Part shown: piece after piece, positions 34,379 through 44,091 of the stretch | Layout: each line of letters begins with the position of its first letter | How positions within the stretch are numbered: position 1 is the first letter of the stretch | Source of the DNA: Coxiella endosymbiont of Amblyomma nuttalli | GTDB taxonomy: Bacteria > Pseudomonadota > Gammaproteobacteria > Coxiellales > Coxiellaceae | Assembly (NCBI RefSeq): GCF_018107685.1 | Contig: NZ_CP064834.1 | Span: 806,001-870,000, forward strand | DNA: 64,000 bases | Direction: 5' to 3' | Made by a program: the position numbers and the translations under genes | The notes under the pieces: model-generated | What the model was told of the DNA's origin: nothing | The model's database searches: none | What the model saw: only the letters and a program-made list of their open reading frames with translations

Positions 34379-35370
34379 TTATCAGTCGTACACCATTTCG
34401 AATTTCTTTTTTTGGAGGAGGTACTGATTTTCCCGAATGGTACGAGAAGAATGGTGGTAGTGTTATCAGTGCAAGTATTGATCGCTATTGTTATATTTCT
34501 TGTCGACATCTGCCGCCCTTTTTTGAGCATAAACATCGCGTAGTTTATTCAATCATAGAAAACACAAAAAGTTATCATGATATTCAGCATCCTTCTGTTA
34601 AAGCCGTATTGTCGCGCCTAAAGCAAGAAGAAGGTGTCGAAATTCACTATAACGCTGATTTACCTGCACGTTCTGGGTTAGGTTCTAGTAGTTCCTTCAC
34701 TGTAGGATTATTACACGCTTTATTAGCGTTACGCGGTCAACGGATTGAGCCAAAACAACTATCTCAAGAAGCGATCCATATTGAACGTGAAATTATTCAG
34801 GAGGCTGTCGGTTGTCAAGATCAGATTGCAGCTGCGTATGGGGGATTCAACAACATTATATTCCAAAAGGACTATGATCACAAAGTTACGCCCATTATTG
34901 TCGATAAAGAAAGATTAAACGCTCTACAAGATAACTTGATGCTTTATTTTACAGGGTTTTCGCATTACGCCACCGAAATTGAATCCTCCAAAGTTAAAAA
35001 TTTTAGTACGAAAAAAAATCTTTTGCGTACCATATATGCAATGGTCGGTGAGGCAACCTCCATCATTTCAAATCCTCAAACCTCGTTAGATGAATTTGGA
35101 AAGTTATTAGATGAAGCTTGGCAATGTAAAAAAGAATTATCTGATAAAGTCTCCTTACCAGAAATTGACCATATGTATGAAACAGCTAAAAAGGCTGGTG
35201 CAAAAGGTGGTAAAATTCTCGGTGCTGGTGGGGGAGGATTTTTACTACTTTATGCCGATTCAAAGGCACAAATACGTATCAGAGAGGAGCTTAAGCATTA
35301 TATCCATGTGACTTTTCGTTTTGAACATGAAGGAAGTCAAATTGTCTTATACAAGCCGTATGGTTTTTGA
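34375..35370 (+). CDS. GHMP-family sugar kinase, D-glycero-D-manno-heptose 7-phosphate kinase-like
   Basis: Resembles HddA, which phosphorylates D-glycero-D-manno-heptose 7-phosphate at C1. The N-terminus IISRTPFRISFFGGGTDFPEW is typical of the sugar-kinase branch of GHMP kinases. The ATP-binding motif is LPARSGLGSSSSF, and the C-terminal glycine-rich motif is KILGAGGGGFLLLY. Length is 331 residues. It overlaps its neighbours by four bases on both sides (ATGA), so radical SAM, kinase and the next gene formed one operon. It is intact, although the presumed next enzyme of the pathway (HddC-like) is broken at 36780-37111. Confidence 0.87.
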   Translation: MIISRTPFRISFFGGGTDFPEWYEKNGGSVISASIDRYCYISCRHLPPFFEHKHRVVYSIIENTKSYHDIQHPSVKAVLSRLKQEEGVEIHYNADLPARSGLGSSSSFTVGLLHALLALRGQRIEPKQLSQEAIHIEREIIQEAVGCQDQIAAAYGGFNNIIFQKDYDHKVTPIIVDKERLNALQDNLMLYFTGFSHYATEIESSKVKNFSTKKNLLRTIYAMVGEATSIISNPQTSLDEFGKLLDEAWQCKKELSDKVSLPEIDHMYETAKKAGAKGGKILGAGGGGFLLLYADSKAQIRIREELKHYIHVTFRFEHEGSQIVLYKPYGF

Positions 35371-36201
35371 TGAGAAATAGCCGAATTTTGATCTTTGGTG
35401 CCGATAAAATGTTAGGTCATACATTGATTTCGTACTTAACCAAAGATACCCAAAATGACTTACTTCCTATAAAGGAAAATGAGGTTGATAGGTATAATTT
35501 GGGTGACATCTTATTACTACTTCAAAAGTATGCTCCTCACCAGGTCATCTCCCTACTGGGGAAAAGTGGTGGAATTAATCTTAATCAAGCTATTCCCGCT
35601 GACTTAATGATTGACAATTTATTAACTACGTTAAATGTGATGCGAGCTTGTCATCAGTCAAATATTCAAAAAGCTGTTTTTTTAGGCTCCTCTTGTATGT
35701 ATCTTGCAAATGTCTTTCAACCATTACAAGAACACTTTCTTTTTAGAAATTATTTAGAACCAACAAGCCAATCTTATACAGTTGCTGCATTGTCTGTTTT
35801 CCAACTCCGTGAAGCATTTAACAAACAATACGGCACGAATTTTATCTTCGCGATTCCTAACACTCTATATGGTCCTTATGATAATTTTGATTCTGACAGC
35901 GCTCATGTGGCGAGTGTCTCAATTAGTAAATTTCATCAGGCCAAATTAAATCAATATGCTCAAATGGTACTATGGGGCTCAGGATCACCTAAACGCGAAT
36001 TTATATATTATAGATAATGCAATCAGAGCTGTGGTGCGGTTGTTAGCGAGCGATGCTACTGAAAATATCAATCCTATCAACATTAGTTGCAATTACGACA
36101 TTAATATCAAACACTTGGCGGAAATAATAGCAAATGTAGTGGGATTTAAAGGTAAGATTATTTGGGATCACAGCAAGCCAGTATGTATCTCACTTGGATA
36201 A
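35367..36201 (+). pseudogene. GDP-L-fucose synthase-like epimerase/reductase, frameshifted
   Basis: First frame 35367-36017 (216 codons) runs to KREFIYYR and a stop; the protein continues in another frame (DNAIRAVVRLLASD...) to 36201. Removing one T near 36004-36010 would restore REFIY-I-DNAIRAVV. The N-terminus has a nucleotide-binding GADKMLG and the middle keeps GSSCMY. However, the YxxxK catalytic pair reads SYTVAAL, lacking the Lys, and the C-terminal ~60 residues after SKP are missing. These independent lesions argue for a dead gene rather than a sequencing error. It would have made a GDP-6-deoxy sugar. Confidence 0.78.
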
Positions 36202-36207
36202 GGAGCA

Positions 36208-36420
36208 ATGCAGATGATCAAATTTACATGTACAATGATCAATCCAACAGAATTTTTGATGCGTACTAAACAGTATCAATCAGAATTTTTATTAAAACTC
36301 TATCACGATATGTGACGTATTCGTATGATTGAAGAGGCTATCGAATACGATTATCAAAAAGATCGAATAAAGTTACCTGTACATTTGGTTATTGGCCAAG
36401 AAGCTAGTGTGCTCTGTAGG
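36208..36420 (+). pseudogene. TPP-dependent dehydrogenase E1-alpha-like gene, N-terminal piece
   Basis: A frame from the ATG at 36208 (aggag just before it) reads ...FLLKLYHDM, stop, RIRMIEEAIEYDYQKDRI, then PVHLVIGQEASV, matching the N-terminal region of E1-alpha subunits (RxMxxIRxxEExI...CPVHLxIGQEA). The internal TGA keeps the same frame. It stops matching at about 36415. The rest of the protein is not downstream on this strand; the C-terminal part lies inverted immediately after it. E1-alpha-like enzymes in sugar loci can add two-carbon branches, but the original role here is inference. Confidence 0.72.
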
Positions 36421-36693
36421 CTGTAATATAAGTAGGATAATCGCTCTTTAACGAGAATTGAAAGCTTTCTTCGATTTCTGTTTGGATTTTATTTTTATAA
36501 CCCTTATCAAAATGTGCATTTAAAATCTGGCGTTCTTGTAATGCTGTTTTTAAAATTTCTATAGGATCTTGTTGAATCCAATGTTGGATTTCTTTAACAT
36601 CTCGATACCCTATCACTGAATCGTCTCCAGCGCCATGATGACCACGCCAACAATAAGTGTTGATAACAAGATGTATCTTTATCTTGAATGATC
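36404..36693 (-). pseudogene. Same E1-alpha-like gene, C-terminal piece in inverted orientation
   Basis: On the minus strand the sequence reads VINTYCWRGHHGAGDDS, IGYRDVKEIQHWIQQDPIEI and ends near FSLKSDYPTY. This fits the E1-alpha C-terminus (IEANTYRWRGHxGPGDD...GYRxxEEVExWxxxDPI). It abuts the + strand N-terminal piece at about 36410, while about 180 middle residues are missing. An internal inversion with deletion explains the arrangement. Confidence 0.7.
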
Positions 36694-36779
36694 TTGCATG
36701 GTGATACTTACTCTTCCTGCCCATTAAATTTGATGAGAGAGTCTTATTTGAGATATTTCCGTGAAAAAGTATCCTATTA

Positions 36780-37111
36780 TTGGTAAAAATAACTACTACC
36801 TCACAAGTCAGGCATTATAATCGCCTCACGTTACGAAATAAACAAGTTGTTTCTTTTCAGGCAGCTGAGATTAAGCTGAATTGGATTAATGCAGGTATCT
36901 ACTTGGTTTCTCCTGAACTTACTAGGCATTTATCTCGCTTAGGCCAAGACCCGTTTTCATTTGAAAATGATTTTCTAAATACTCATTGCCAACGCTATTT
37001 TTTCATGTTTTCCCTTTCATAGGTACTTTTATTGGTATTGGTGTTCCAGAAGACTATTATCTCTTTCGAAAGAAGATACAGACAGAAGAAATATCATCAT
37101 GGATCGAATAA
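36780..37111 (+). pseudogene. Heptose-1-phosphate guanylyltransferase (HddC-like) remnant
   Basis: Preserves the C-terminal half of a nucleotidyltransferase: YNRLTLRNKQVVSFQAAEI, WINAGIYLVSPEL, DPFSFENDFL, then after a frameshift near 37010, FIGIGVPEDYYLFRKKIQ and QTEEISSWIE, ending with TAA at 37109-37111. WINAGIYL and the FIxIGxPEDY pattern are characteristic of sugar-nucleotide synthases such as HddC. The catalytic N-terminal GxGxRL region is missing. Losing it would block GDP-heptose formation even though the HddA-like kinase gene is intact. Confidence 0.72.
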
Positions 37112-37920
37112 ATTTATCTCTACTCTTACCAACGAGAGCACGTCCTCAACGGTTGAGGTAATTTTTGAATTCTGCTCACCAGACTGCGCTGCATCCAGAA
37201 AACATAGAAGTCGTTTTATTTATTGACAGTAATGATAATTCCATGCACGATTTTGAATACAAAAAACTTAAAATAAAAAAATTAGTTCAACCGCGCAATA
37301 CAATGGGTTTTTACAACATCACCTGCTTTAAAGTCTCTAAAGGAGCAATTATTATCGCCATTAACGATGATGTTCTGTAAATTGGGATAAAAAAAATCGT
37401 AGACTTTCATTGCATGCAACCTAATACCATTTACCTAGCTTATCCAAATAATTTGAATAAAAAAATCATTGCCTACTTTTCCGATTTTGTCTCGAACCAC
37501 TTGTAAAACACTCCAAGCCGTTTTCCCAACTGCCTATAAAGGTTCTTTCTTAGATTTACACTTGTATGACATTTTTATGAGATTAAAAAAACTCCACTTA
37601 CATCGAGTATTTTTTTTAAAAGAAATTGTTTTAAACATCTTCATTTCCGTAATAAAAAGTCTTTTATTTCTTTTATTGATGAAACCTATAAATATCGCGA
37701 TCGATTTAAAGATGACGAAACCTTCATTTCATTAGTCCAACTAAGAAAGCAAGAGGCGAATAGACTTACACAATACTGTTTAAAATCTTATGGTGGTTAC
37801 GATAGCCCAGCAACCTATACCCCAACTTTTATTGTTAGACAAGACTTCATTAAAAGGATCATATTTTATTTTTTGAATTTTCTTTTAGACAGATCTTTGC
37901 CATTGGGATGGCGCATTCAT
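37099..37920 (+). pseudogene. Family 2-like glycosyltransferase remnant
   Basis: An ATG at 37099 opens MDRINLSLLLPTRARPQRLR followed by a stop. The next frame continues QTALHPENIEVVLFIDSND and LVQPRNTMGFYNITCFK, then GAIIIAINDDV, the pattern of a GT-A fold transferase ending in its acidic metal-binding motif. After several more frame changes, later pieces include YPNN, RDRFKDDETFISLVQLRKQE, CLKSYGGYDS and PLGWRIHLF. It overlaps the end of the HddC-like remnant, so the two were coupled. Function would have been transfer of a sugar to the O-chain. Confidence 0.65.
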
Positions 37921-38590
37921 CTATTCTGTTATTTTACGGGACGCCTCACTTTCATGAGATTTTTGGCTAATGGAACGTCCATAAATATCATCAAAACGTA
38001 CCACATCGTCCTCCCCTAAATATTGACCACTTTGCATTTCAATCATTAACAGTAGCTCATCACTTAAGTTGCTTACTTGATGCTTTATACCTCTTTACAA
38101 TATAAGTAGATTGGTTATGGTTCAACCTAAAAACAGCTCCTTCATTAATGACCTCCGCTGCACCGCTAATAACAACCCACTGTTCCGATCGACAATAATG
38201 TAGTTGCAATGAAAGCGCAGACTTTGGATTAATCATTAAATACTTTACTTGATAATTGATTCCTGCGACTAATTTCTCATAAAATCCCCACGGACGATAT
38301 ATGCGTTGTTTGTGCTCTGTGCCAACAAAATCTTGCTGTAATTTCATTGCCTTGACAATTACTTTGACTTCTTGCGGATACGATTTATCAATGATACAAA
38401 ACGCATCTGGGGTACTAACTACAACCTTATCCTTAACACTAATAGTGAATATTCGCTCTATCTGAAAATTAGTAAGATAATTTTTGTACCTATCTTTTTA
38501 TACCTATCTGTTACAATATTACGTATTTTCCCTTTATTATCACCTCCAACAGTTTCACTCATCAATAACCAATGATTAAGATCATTCTAA
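37921..38590 (-). pseudogene. Mannose-1-phosphate guanylyltransferase / mannose-6-phosphate isomerase (ManC type) remnant
   Basis: On the minus strand the upper part gives TDRYKKIGT and, in another frame, KDKVVVSTPDAFCIIDKSYP, the linker end of the GMP domain. Then comes the cupin domain: RIYRPWGFYEKL, QVKYLMINPKSALSLQLHY, RSEQWVVISGAAEV, NQSTYI. A one-base shift at about 38095 breaks the frame, and the rest (RGIKHQVSN, EMQSGQYLGEDDVVRFDD) continues to a TAG at 37921. The nucleotide-binding N-terminus is not visible. Loss would remove a route to GDP-mannose unless another copy exists. Confidence 0.75.
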
Positions 38591-39017
38591 TTCCAATTTC
38601 TTTTTAAAGAAAGTATGACTGCATCGATCTTTTCGATTTTCTCATAACTGAGAAAATTTTCTTAATAGGAATCAAAACCTTTATTCACCTCAACACTCTA
38701 CAATAACGATTTTCATCAGATACATTATTTAAGAGAATATGATACGACTCGATTCCAAAGTAACTAACTTATTTTCTTATTTTTTCGTTAAATTTTCTAA
38801 GATTGACGGTTACTATGATGGTATTCTTAACACCACCTACAATGTCTAATCATTGGAAATAATGGGTTACAAAGATAAAACTAACAAACGCAGAGCCAAG
38901 ACGCATCTATCGCCTTCAGGGTAATTATCTCAAAATTTCTACTCCTATTGTCAACAAACTATCATATATTATTCATACATTACTTTTACGTCTAATCCAC
39001 CTTTTAACTTAAATATG
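38591..39017. other. Gap between the manC remnant and tRNA-His
   Basis: About 430 bp, AT-rich, with no recognisable coding remnant. It probably contains the eroded N-terminal half of the manC-like gene. Confidence 0.4.
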
Positions 39018-39091
39018 GGTGGACGATGGGGCTCGAACCCACGACAACCGGATCCACAATCCGGGGCTCTGCCAACTGAGCTACGCCCACC
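39018..39091 (-). tRNA. tRNA-His (GUG)
   Basis: The minus strand gives an acceptor GTGGGCG/CGTCCAC with the extra 5' G and discriminator C that mark tRNA-His. The anticodon arm CCGGATTGTGGATCCGG has anticodon GUG, and the T-loop is GTTCGAGCC. CCA is not encoded. Confidence 0.95.
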
Positions 39092-39218
39092 AGATAATTA
39101 TCCCTCTATAATTATGATTTTTTCAATACATTATTTTCCCTTAATAACCTATTCAAAACCGTCCATTGTCTCTTCTACTTGGGAAGAGATGATGTAGTTT
39201 TAAAAGCAATCCCAAAAG

Positions 39219-39292
39219 CGCGCCCGGCAGGACTTGAACCTGCTACCCTCGGCTTAGAAGACCGATGCTCTATCCAAGTGAGCTACGGGCGC
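39219..39292 (-). tRNA. tRNA-Arg (UCU)
   Basis: Minus strand: acceptor GCGCCCG/CGGGCGC, D-arm GCTCACTTGGATAGAGC, anticodon arm CGGTCTTCTAAGCCG giving UCU, T-loop GTTCAAGTC, discriminator G. CCA is not encoded. Lies 127 bases upstream of tRNA-His on the same strand, probably co-transcribed with it. Confidence 0.95.
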
Positions 39293-39892
39293 CTAAGAAC
39301 GTTTCTCTAAACTAAATTTCCCTACTGTCTTTTAGTTATTCTTACCACTACTGGCATCTCCTGATGGTGCGATATGCAGGATAGCAAAACTGTTTTCTAT
39401 ACTGTGCTATCAAAATTCAATGAATTTATGAATTTACCCCGGACTTAGCAGAATATCAACAGATATCATAGCGGTTCTTACCAAGTAAGCATACAAACGC
39501 TCGTATGCTAGCACATATTCTAAGTTAAGTCAGAGTCTCTTCTGCTATATATAATTTACTTGTTCTGTCTGATGGATGAAATACTTTGCTTATCAATGAC
39601 AAAGGTCTTTAGTTTAGGCTTTCGTGGATTTCAAATGCTAAGATCATATTTTTTGAATGCTTATTGACTAAGAATATCAATACGAGCTGATGTAAAAACA
39701 ATTATAATAATGATTGCGTTAAACACTTAAATAATCTAGTGCAATGAGTGGCTACAACATTTTACAGCAAGTATAACTTCCGTTTTTGTGTCCATCATGG
39801 AACCAAAAATATATCTCCCTAACAATATAGAAATGTAGTCTTTTGACTTCCGCATACAAAAGGTTTAGCTAAAACTAAAGGAAAACGAGCAA
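39293..39892. other. Spacer between tRNA-Arg and tRNA-Pro
   Basis: About 600 bp with no ORF or structural RNA that I recognise. tRNA-Pro lies at its far end on the same strand. Confidence 0.5.
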
Positions 39893-39966
<74 letters not shown>

Positions 39967-40193
39967 TTAAAATTTAAGAAAACAAGGGGCATCATACTAG
40001 CCACTTCTAGAAAAATCAATTTAGTACACTGCATAGTTATCACAATGATATTAAGCAATTTATAACCTAAAAATATAAATCTGAGATACTCAACGATAGC
40101 TAGAAAGCTAATTTGATGAATCTAATGTAAAATGATCACAAATTATGGCATTATTCACAGTTTATAAAATTTCCATATTAGGTTCGGTAATTC

Positions 40194-41006
40194 ATGAGTA
40201 ATTTAAAAACCATTATTAAAAACGCCTATCTAGATAGAGAAAAATATCATCCTAACTCTATACCAGATGACATTCAACAAGCTATCTATCGTGTTATCGA
40301 AGATCTTGATAAAGGCAAGATTCGAGTTGTTGAAAAACAAAGTAGACGGTGGGTTACAAACGAATGGATAAAAATGGCTATTCTATTATTTTTTAAAATC
40401 GAACACTGTAAGGTCTTTCGTGCTGGTTATACCTCATTTTATGATAAGATGCCTTTGAAATATACTGATGATACTTCTCATCAAGCTAATATCCGAATTG
40501 TTCCACATGCGCTCATTCGTAAAGGTGCTTATTTGGCACCAAATATTGTTTTAATGCCTAGCTATATCAACATCGGAGCTTATATCAACTCAGGAACACT
40601 TATCGACACTTGGGCTACCGTAGGTTCTTGTGCCTATATTGGGAAAAATGTTCATCTTTCTGGTGGATCTGGCATTGGTGGTGTACTCGAACCTATTCAA
40701 GCTCAGCCTACCATCATCGAAGATGATTGCTTTATTGGAGCACGATCAGAAATTGTCGAGGGAGTCATTATTGAACAAGGTTCTGTAATTTCAATGGGTG
40801 TGTTTATCGGGCAAAGCACACCTATATATGATCGTCAAACGCAAGAAATTACTTACGGGCGAGTACCCGCTGGCTCAGTTGTTATCCCAGGAAGTCTACC
40901 TTCTCGAGATGGAAATTATAATCGTTATAGTGCAATTATAATTAAACAGGTAGATGAAAAAACTAGAAGTAAAACTTTACTCAATAAATTATTACGTGAA
41001 GTATAA
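40194..41006 (+). CDS. dapD: Tetrahydrodipicolinate N-succinyltransferase
   Basis: Transfers succinyl from succinyl-CoA to tetrahydrodipicolinate in the lysine/diaminopimelate pathway. The left-handed beta-helix hexapeptide repeats are visible from about residue 100 ([48 protein letters not shown]). The length of 270 residues matches the family (about 274). dapE starts three bases after the stop, so the pair forms an operon for consecutive-branch steps that supply meso-DAP for peptidoglycan. Confidence 0.96.
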   Translation: MSNLKTIIKNAYLDREKYHPNSIPDDIQQAIYRVIEDLDKGKIRVVEKQSRRWVTNEWIKMAILLFFKIEHCKVFRAGYTSFYDKMPLKYTDDTSHQANIRIVPHALIRKGAYLAPNIVLMPSYINIGAYINSGTLIDTWATVGSCAYIGKNVHLSGGSGIGGVLEPIQAQPTIIEDDCFIGARSEIVEGVIIEQGSVISMGVFIGQSTPIYDRQTQEITYGRVPAGSVVIPGSLPSRDGNYNRYSAIIIKQVDEKTRSKTLLNKLLREV

Positions 41007-41009
41007 AAA

Positions 41010-42131
41010 ATGACTGACACACTGCAATTGCTCAAACAATTAATTGAGCGCCCTTCTGTTACCCCTCACGATGCAGGCTGCCAAGCAATTTTAATGAATC
41101 GCTTAACTTCCGCAGGATTTCAATGTAAAAGTCTACCATTTAAAGAAGTTACTAACTTTTGGGCATGGCATGGTGATAAACAACCTTCTCTTATTTTTGC
41201 GGGCCACACCGACGTCGTTCCACCTGGAGATGAAAACCAATGGCAATCTCCACCCTTCATTCCTATCGAAAAAGACGGTTACCTTTATGGACGCGGCGCG
41301 ACTGATATGAAAAGTGGATTAGCTGCAATGGTCGTTGCTGCTGAAAATTTTATTAAACAATATCCTACACACAAGGGTCGCATTGGCTTTATTGTCACTA
41401 GTGACGAAGAAGGTCTCGCCGAAAATGGTACAAAAAAAGTAGTTGGATATTTACAGAAAAAAAATATTAAGCTTAACTATTGCATCATCGGTGAAGCGAG
41501 CAGTAACCAGATTCTTGGCGATACTATTAAAATTGGTCGCCGCGGCTCCATGCACGGGGAAGTAACGATAATTGGCAAGCAAGGTCACATTGCTTATCCC
41601 CACCTAGCAGACAATCCTATCCACCATAGCTTTCAAGCATTCGACGCTCTAATAAAAACTGAATGGGATCAAGGTAATGATCATTTTAATCCGACTTCGT
41701 TTCAGTTTTACAGTATTGAGGCTGGTGTTGCTAATGTAATTCCTGCGACATTAACCGCTAAATTTAATTTTCGTTTTGCACCTATTCACTCACCCAAAAT
41801 GCTGCAAGAAAAACTGGAAAAAATCCTCAATCATCACCAACTTAATTATAAAATACGTTGGAGTATTTCAAGTGCCTCGTTCTTTAGTGGAAACGGGAAA
41901 TTAGCTGCCCTTAGCCGACAAGCCATTAAAGAAATTTGTTACCTCGATACAGAACTGAACACTTGTGGTGGTACTTCCGATGGTCGCTTTATCGCCTCAA
42001 CAGGTTGTGAAGTTGTTGAATTAGGGCCACCCAACCAAACAGCTCATCATATTAATGAGCATATTCTTGTTATTGATTTAGAAAAACTGTCAGAAATTTA
42101 CTTGCGAATACTTGAACTACTCTTAACATAA
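41010..42131 (+). CDS. dapE: N-succinyl-L,L-diaminopimelate desuccinylase
   Basis: Di-zinc M20-family amidohydrolase that releases L,L-diaminopimelate. The first metal ligand is in AGHTDVVPPGD, the bridging Asp in GRGATDMKSGLAAM, and the catalytic Glu pair in TSDEEGLAENG. Further metal-site and C-terminal motifs are GEASS and GPPNQTAHHINE. Length of 373 residues is normal. Lies three bases after dapD. Downstream, a short frame at 42162 beginning MQQWNKDPKVKT ends after about 23 codons and may be a remnant I cannot identify. Confidence 0.96.
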   Translation: MTDTLQLLKQLIERPSVTPHDAGCQAILMNRLTSAGFQCKSLPFKEVTNFWAWHGDKQPSLIFAGHTDVVPPGDENQWQSPPFIPIEKDGYLYGRGATDMKSGLAAMVVAAENFIKQYPTHKGRIGFIVTSDEEGLAENGTKKVVGYLQKKNIKLNYCIIGEASSNQILGDTIKIGRRGSMHGEVTIIGKQGHIAYPHLADNPIHHSFQAFDALIKTEWDQGNDHFNPTSFQFYSIEAGVANVIPATLTAKFNFRFAPIHSPKMLQEKLEKILNHHQLNYKIRWSISSASFFSGNGKLAALSRQAIKEICYLDTELNTCGGTSDGRFIASTGCEVVELGPPNQTAHHINEHILVIDLEKLSEIYLRILELLLT

Positions 42132-42344
42132 TTAAGATTATATACTAGAATGGAGCCGAGTATGCAGCAGTGGAATAAAGATCCAAAAGTAAAAACCCTT
42201 GTCATTTCTGCAAAAGACGGAATGGACAGATAAAGGTCATCTAGATGGGTGTCTATATGAATCGATAATCTGTCTGTTGATCTATTGATTGCATCGAATA
42301 AGAGGATCATTATTAACTTTTGTGCTTTCGTGTGTTTGTGGAGA

Positions 42345-42431
42345 GGAGAGATGCTCGAGTGGTTGAAGAGGCACGACTGGAAATTGTGTGTACGTTAGCT
42401 CGTATCGAGGGTTCGAATCCCTCTCTCTCCG
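42345..42431 (+). tRNA. tRNA-Ser (GGA)
   Basis: An 87-nt type II tRNA: acceptor GGAGAGA/TCTCTCC, D-arm GCTCGAGTGGTTGAAGAGGC, anticodon arm with ACTGGAAAT giving GGA, a long variable arm, T-loop GTTCGAATC, discriminator G. CCA is not encoded. The 4.5S RNA gene follows directly. Confidence 0.95.
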
Positions 42432-42446
42432 ACAAATATAGGTAGA

Positions 42447-42563
42447 CGGCGCGGCTACATGAGGTCCTCTCGCAGCAAATCACCGTGAATCCCGCTAGAC
42501 CTGGAAAGGAGCAACGGTAACGGTGTAGATTTGGGTGCCGAGATGTGGCTTTTGTAGCTGCCC
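42447..42563 (+). ncRNA. ffs: 4.5S signal recognition particle RNA
   Basis: The core reads ccgtgaatcccgctagacc, tggaaaggagcaacggta, and later gtgccgagatgtgg. These match the conserved domain IV of bacterial SRP RNA (GTGAACCCCGCCAGG, CCGGAAGGAAGCAACGGTA, GTGTGCCGGGGTGTGG). Ends pair through GGCGCGGCTAC and GTAGCTGCC. A pyrimidine-rich run (ccctttcttttt) ends the transcript just before dnaX. It binds Ffh and directs membrane-protein targeting. The boundaries are estimated. The tRNA-Ser, ffs and dnaX order supports the call. Confidence 0.88.
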
Positions 42564-42582
42564 TTTCTTTTTGAGGTCAGGT

Positions 42583-44091
42583 ATGGTTTATCAAGTCTTA
42601 GCGCGAAAATGGAGACCTAGACATTTTAAGGAAGTAGTTGGGCAGTGGCCTGTGGTTCAAGCGTTAAGAAATGCCTTGAACCAACAATATCTTCATCACG
42701 CCTACCTCTTTACCGGCACACGAGGTGTCGGAAAAACTACGATAAGTCGCATCCTAGCTAAATGCCTAAATTGCGAGAAAGGAGTCAGCGCGAATCCTTG
42801 TAACAAGTGTAACAATTGTCATGAAATTGACGTAAGCCGATTTCCTGATCTATTTGAAGTAGACGCGGCTTCTCGTACTAAAGTCGAGGATACTCGTGAA
42901 CTACTCGAAAATATTCAATACACTCCGACAAAAGGTCGTTTCAAAGTTTATTTAATCGATGAGGCGCACATGCTTTCCAGTCATAGTTTTAATGCACTTT
43001 TAAAAACACTCGAGGAGCCACCTGTTCATGTTAAATTTATTCTAGCGACCACCGATCATCATAAATTACCTATTACCGTTTTATCTCGCTGTTTGCAATT
43101 TCATTTGACACAATTGTTCCCATCTCAAATTGCTGCTCATTGTTGTCATGTGTTACAGGAAGAGAAAATCGAATTCGAAACCAAGGCAATTGATTTATTA
43201 GCTCGTACTGCTAATGGCAGTATACGTGATGCACTAAGCTTACTAGATCAAGGAATTGCTTATGGTAATGGAAAAATTATAACCGAAGACATGAAAATTA
43301 TGCTTCGGATGATTGAACCAACCTTATTATTTAATCTTCTTGATGCACTTGCTCTGAGGTCGGGAAATCATTTACTCAAGTGTATCAATGAATTCGCTCA
43401 GCAAGGGGTTGATTTTTCTAATGTACTGTCTGATTTATTATCGTTATTACACCAAATAACTGTCCTTCAGATTGTGCCGGATGTACCTATGGAAAATAAC
43501 AATAATCAACTACAAGAATTAGCAAAAAAGCTTTCTTGCGAAGATGTGCAACTTTTTTATCAAATTGGTTTAATTGGACAACGAGATTTACCTTATTCAC
43601 CATCGGCACAAACCGGATTCGAAATGACACTGTTGCGAATGCTTGCTTTCTATACAGATTCTAAGGAGACTTTGCAAACTTGTCCAATTGCCTCAACCAC
43701 TCAAAAATCAGAAACACCGTGGCATCAATTGTTACCTCAACTGAATTTAACAGGTGCTGCCTTAGCATTAGCTCAACAATGTAGTTTTAAAGAAATGACT
43801 GAGACAGAGTTACATTTAACACTACATTCGAAACAAAAGCCGTTATTGCGACAAAAACAGATAGAACGAATAAGTGAAGCGCTTTCTAAGCTTTTCAATC
43901 GTTTCATAAGGATAAAAATTCATATCAATGATCATCAATGTGAAACACCAGCTATAATCTCTAGAAAGAAAACACAAGATCGTCTGTTAAAAGCTGAAAA
44001 AACTTTAATAAACGACGAACAAGTTCAACGAATCATACAAGCCTTTGACGCTAAACTCCTTACGGAAAGTATTGTTCCTCATGAAAAGTAA
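42583..44091 (+). CDS. dnaX: DNA polymerase III subunit gamma/tau
   Basis: Clamp-loader ATPase. I start it at the ATG 42583 because the upstream part of the frame lies in the 4.5S RNA; this gives MVYQVLARKWRPRHF, the standard N-terminus. Walker A is GTRGVGKTTISRILAK, the zinc module is CLNCEK...CNKCNNC, and Walker B is VYLIDEAHML. SRC in TVLSRCLQF is sensor/arginine-finger type. At 502 residues it is shorter than the 643 of E. coli tau, so the C-terminal DnaB- and alpha-binding regions may be reduced. An A-AAA-AAG run at about codon 314 is discussed and rejected as a frameshift site. Confidence 0.95.
   Translation: MVYQVLARKWRPRHFKEVVGQWPVVQALRNALNQQYLHHAYLFTGTRGVGKTTISRILAKCLNCEKGVSANPCNKCNNCHEIDVSRFPDLFEVDAASRTKVEDTRELLENIQYTPTKGRFKVYLIDEAHMLSSHSFNALLKTLEEPPVHVKFILATTDHHKLPITVLSRCLQFHLTQLFPSQIAAHCCHVLQEEKIEFETKAIDLLARTANGSIRDALSLLDQGIAYGNGKIITEDMKIMLRMIEPTLLFNLLDALALRSGNHLLKCINEFAQQGVDFSNVLSDLLSLLHQITVLQIVPDVPMENNNNQLQELAKKLSCEDVQLFYQIGLIGQRDLPYSPSAQTGFEMTLLRMLAFYTDSKETLQTCPIASTTQKSETPWHQLLPQLNLTGAALALAQQCSFKEMTETELHLTLHSKQKPLLRQKQIERISEALSKLFNRFIRIKIHINDHQCETPAIISRKKTQDRLLKAEKTLINDEQVQRIIQAFDAKLLTESIVPHEK

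Noticed and set aside
39015-39197. 60-codon + strand frame starting MGGRWGSNPRQPDPQ
   Set aside because: It is the antisense reading of tRNA-His, another common false ORF.
43522-43530. A-AAA-AAG run in frame in dnaX, like the E. coli gamma frameshift site
   Set aside because: It lies in domain III rather than after it, has no clear upstream Shine-Dalgarno or downstream stem, and the -1 frame runs about 50 codons before stopping. Probably chance in AT-rich DNA.
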